From Gammaproteobacteria bacterium (GTDB lineage Bacteria; Pseudomonadota; Gammaproteobacteria; Steroidobacterales; GCA-2729495), in assembly GCA_030583605.1 (NCBI GenBank), contig CP129466.1:2673001-2737000 (forward strand): 64,000 nt of DNA, written 5' to 3'. Below the pieces are notes generated by a model, which was not told where the DNA came from, did not search any database, and saw only the letters and a list, made by a program, of their open reading frames with translations. This document shows positions 63,956 through 64,000 of the stretch, piece by piece. Position numbers and translations under genes: made by a program. Positions within the stretch are counted from its first letter, which is position 1. The number at the start of each line of letters is the position of its first letter.

Positions 63956-63956
63956 G

Positions 63957-64000
63957 TCAGCCGACCTCGATGTCGAGAGCCTGGATGAGGTTGTGGTGGT
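63957..64000 (-). CDS. C-terminal end of a gene upstream of the cytochrome (partial)
   Basis: Only the last 13 codons are inside the window, reading HHNLIQALDIEVG and a TGA stop. One base separates it from the cytochrome gene. From the neighbour I would expect a molybdopterin sulfite-oxidase-type subunit, but the visible residues are too few to identify it. Confidence 0.4.
   Translation of the reverse strand, partial: HHNLIQALDIEVG

Overview
The window is high-GC, densely packed bacterial DNA. QueD, MurI, ArfB and a DUF1244 protein all look proteobacterial, and the QueD closely resembles the E. coli protein. I infer a gammaproteobacterium, probably an environmental lineage, but nothing here fixes the genus. 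What sets it apart is a full coenzyme F420 pathway (rare in proteobacteria) with several likely F420-using oxidoreductases, an NRPS operon, and a large island of peptide-ligase-like genes. I see no tRNA, rRNA, CRISPR array, transposase or phage gene.

1-9254 (minus strand): a tightly overlapping operon queD - deaminase - SAM methyltransferase - NRPS (A domain interrupted by a methyltransferase, then T) - NRPS (docking-C-A-T-C, running off the left edge). An 18-bp perfect palindrome lies in the divergent gap that follows. 9529-16790 (plus): an LLM oxidoreductase, NADPH:F420 reductase, cofE, cofD, cofC, fused cofG/cofH (fbiC), a SEC-C protein and arfB. 16815-30458: a periplasmic haem protein, two more LLM genes, a coiled-coil membrane protein, a PQQ dehydrogenase with a chorismate-lyase-like gene, a doubled alpha/beta hydrolase lacking both nucleophile serines, an OmpA-type porin with promoter and terminator, a cluster of short inverted repeats, a GST, an MDR reductase and an MFS carrier. 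30599-33520: an M50 site-2 protease, murI and a DUF1838 protein.

33678-50289 is the most unusual part. It holds a cyanophycin-synthetase-like protein (intact ATP-grasp, dead Mur-type P-loop), a cyanophycinase, a membrane/ATP-grasp fusion with altered metal ligands, a HlyD membrane-fusion protein carrying an N-terminal pseudo-esterase, intact esterases, two paralogous P-loop NTPases with a novel N-terminal domain, a YheC/D-type ATP-grasp protein and a TPR protein. Together these read as a candidate system for making, exporting and degrading an isopeptide- or polyamide-like product.

50290-64000: two small membrane proteins with phased repeats upstream, an IclR regulator, a methyltransferase with a GNAT remnant behind it, a GFA protein, a urea transporter, a surface-glycan-type trio (GT4, GNAT/CelD, DegT aminotransferase), an MFS carrier, a Rieske oxygenase with a split-barrel flavin/F420-type protein, an exported SDR, and a monohaem cytochrome following a gene cut by the right edge.

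A mosaic intergenic repeat occurs three times (about 31.4, 45.5 and 60.2 kb). Two copies carry a hairpin in which one base pair covaries.
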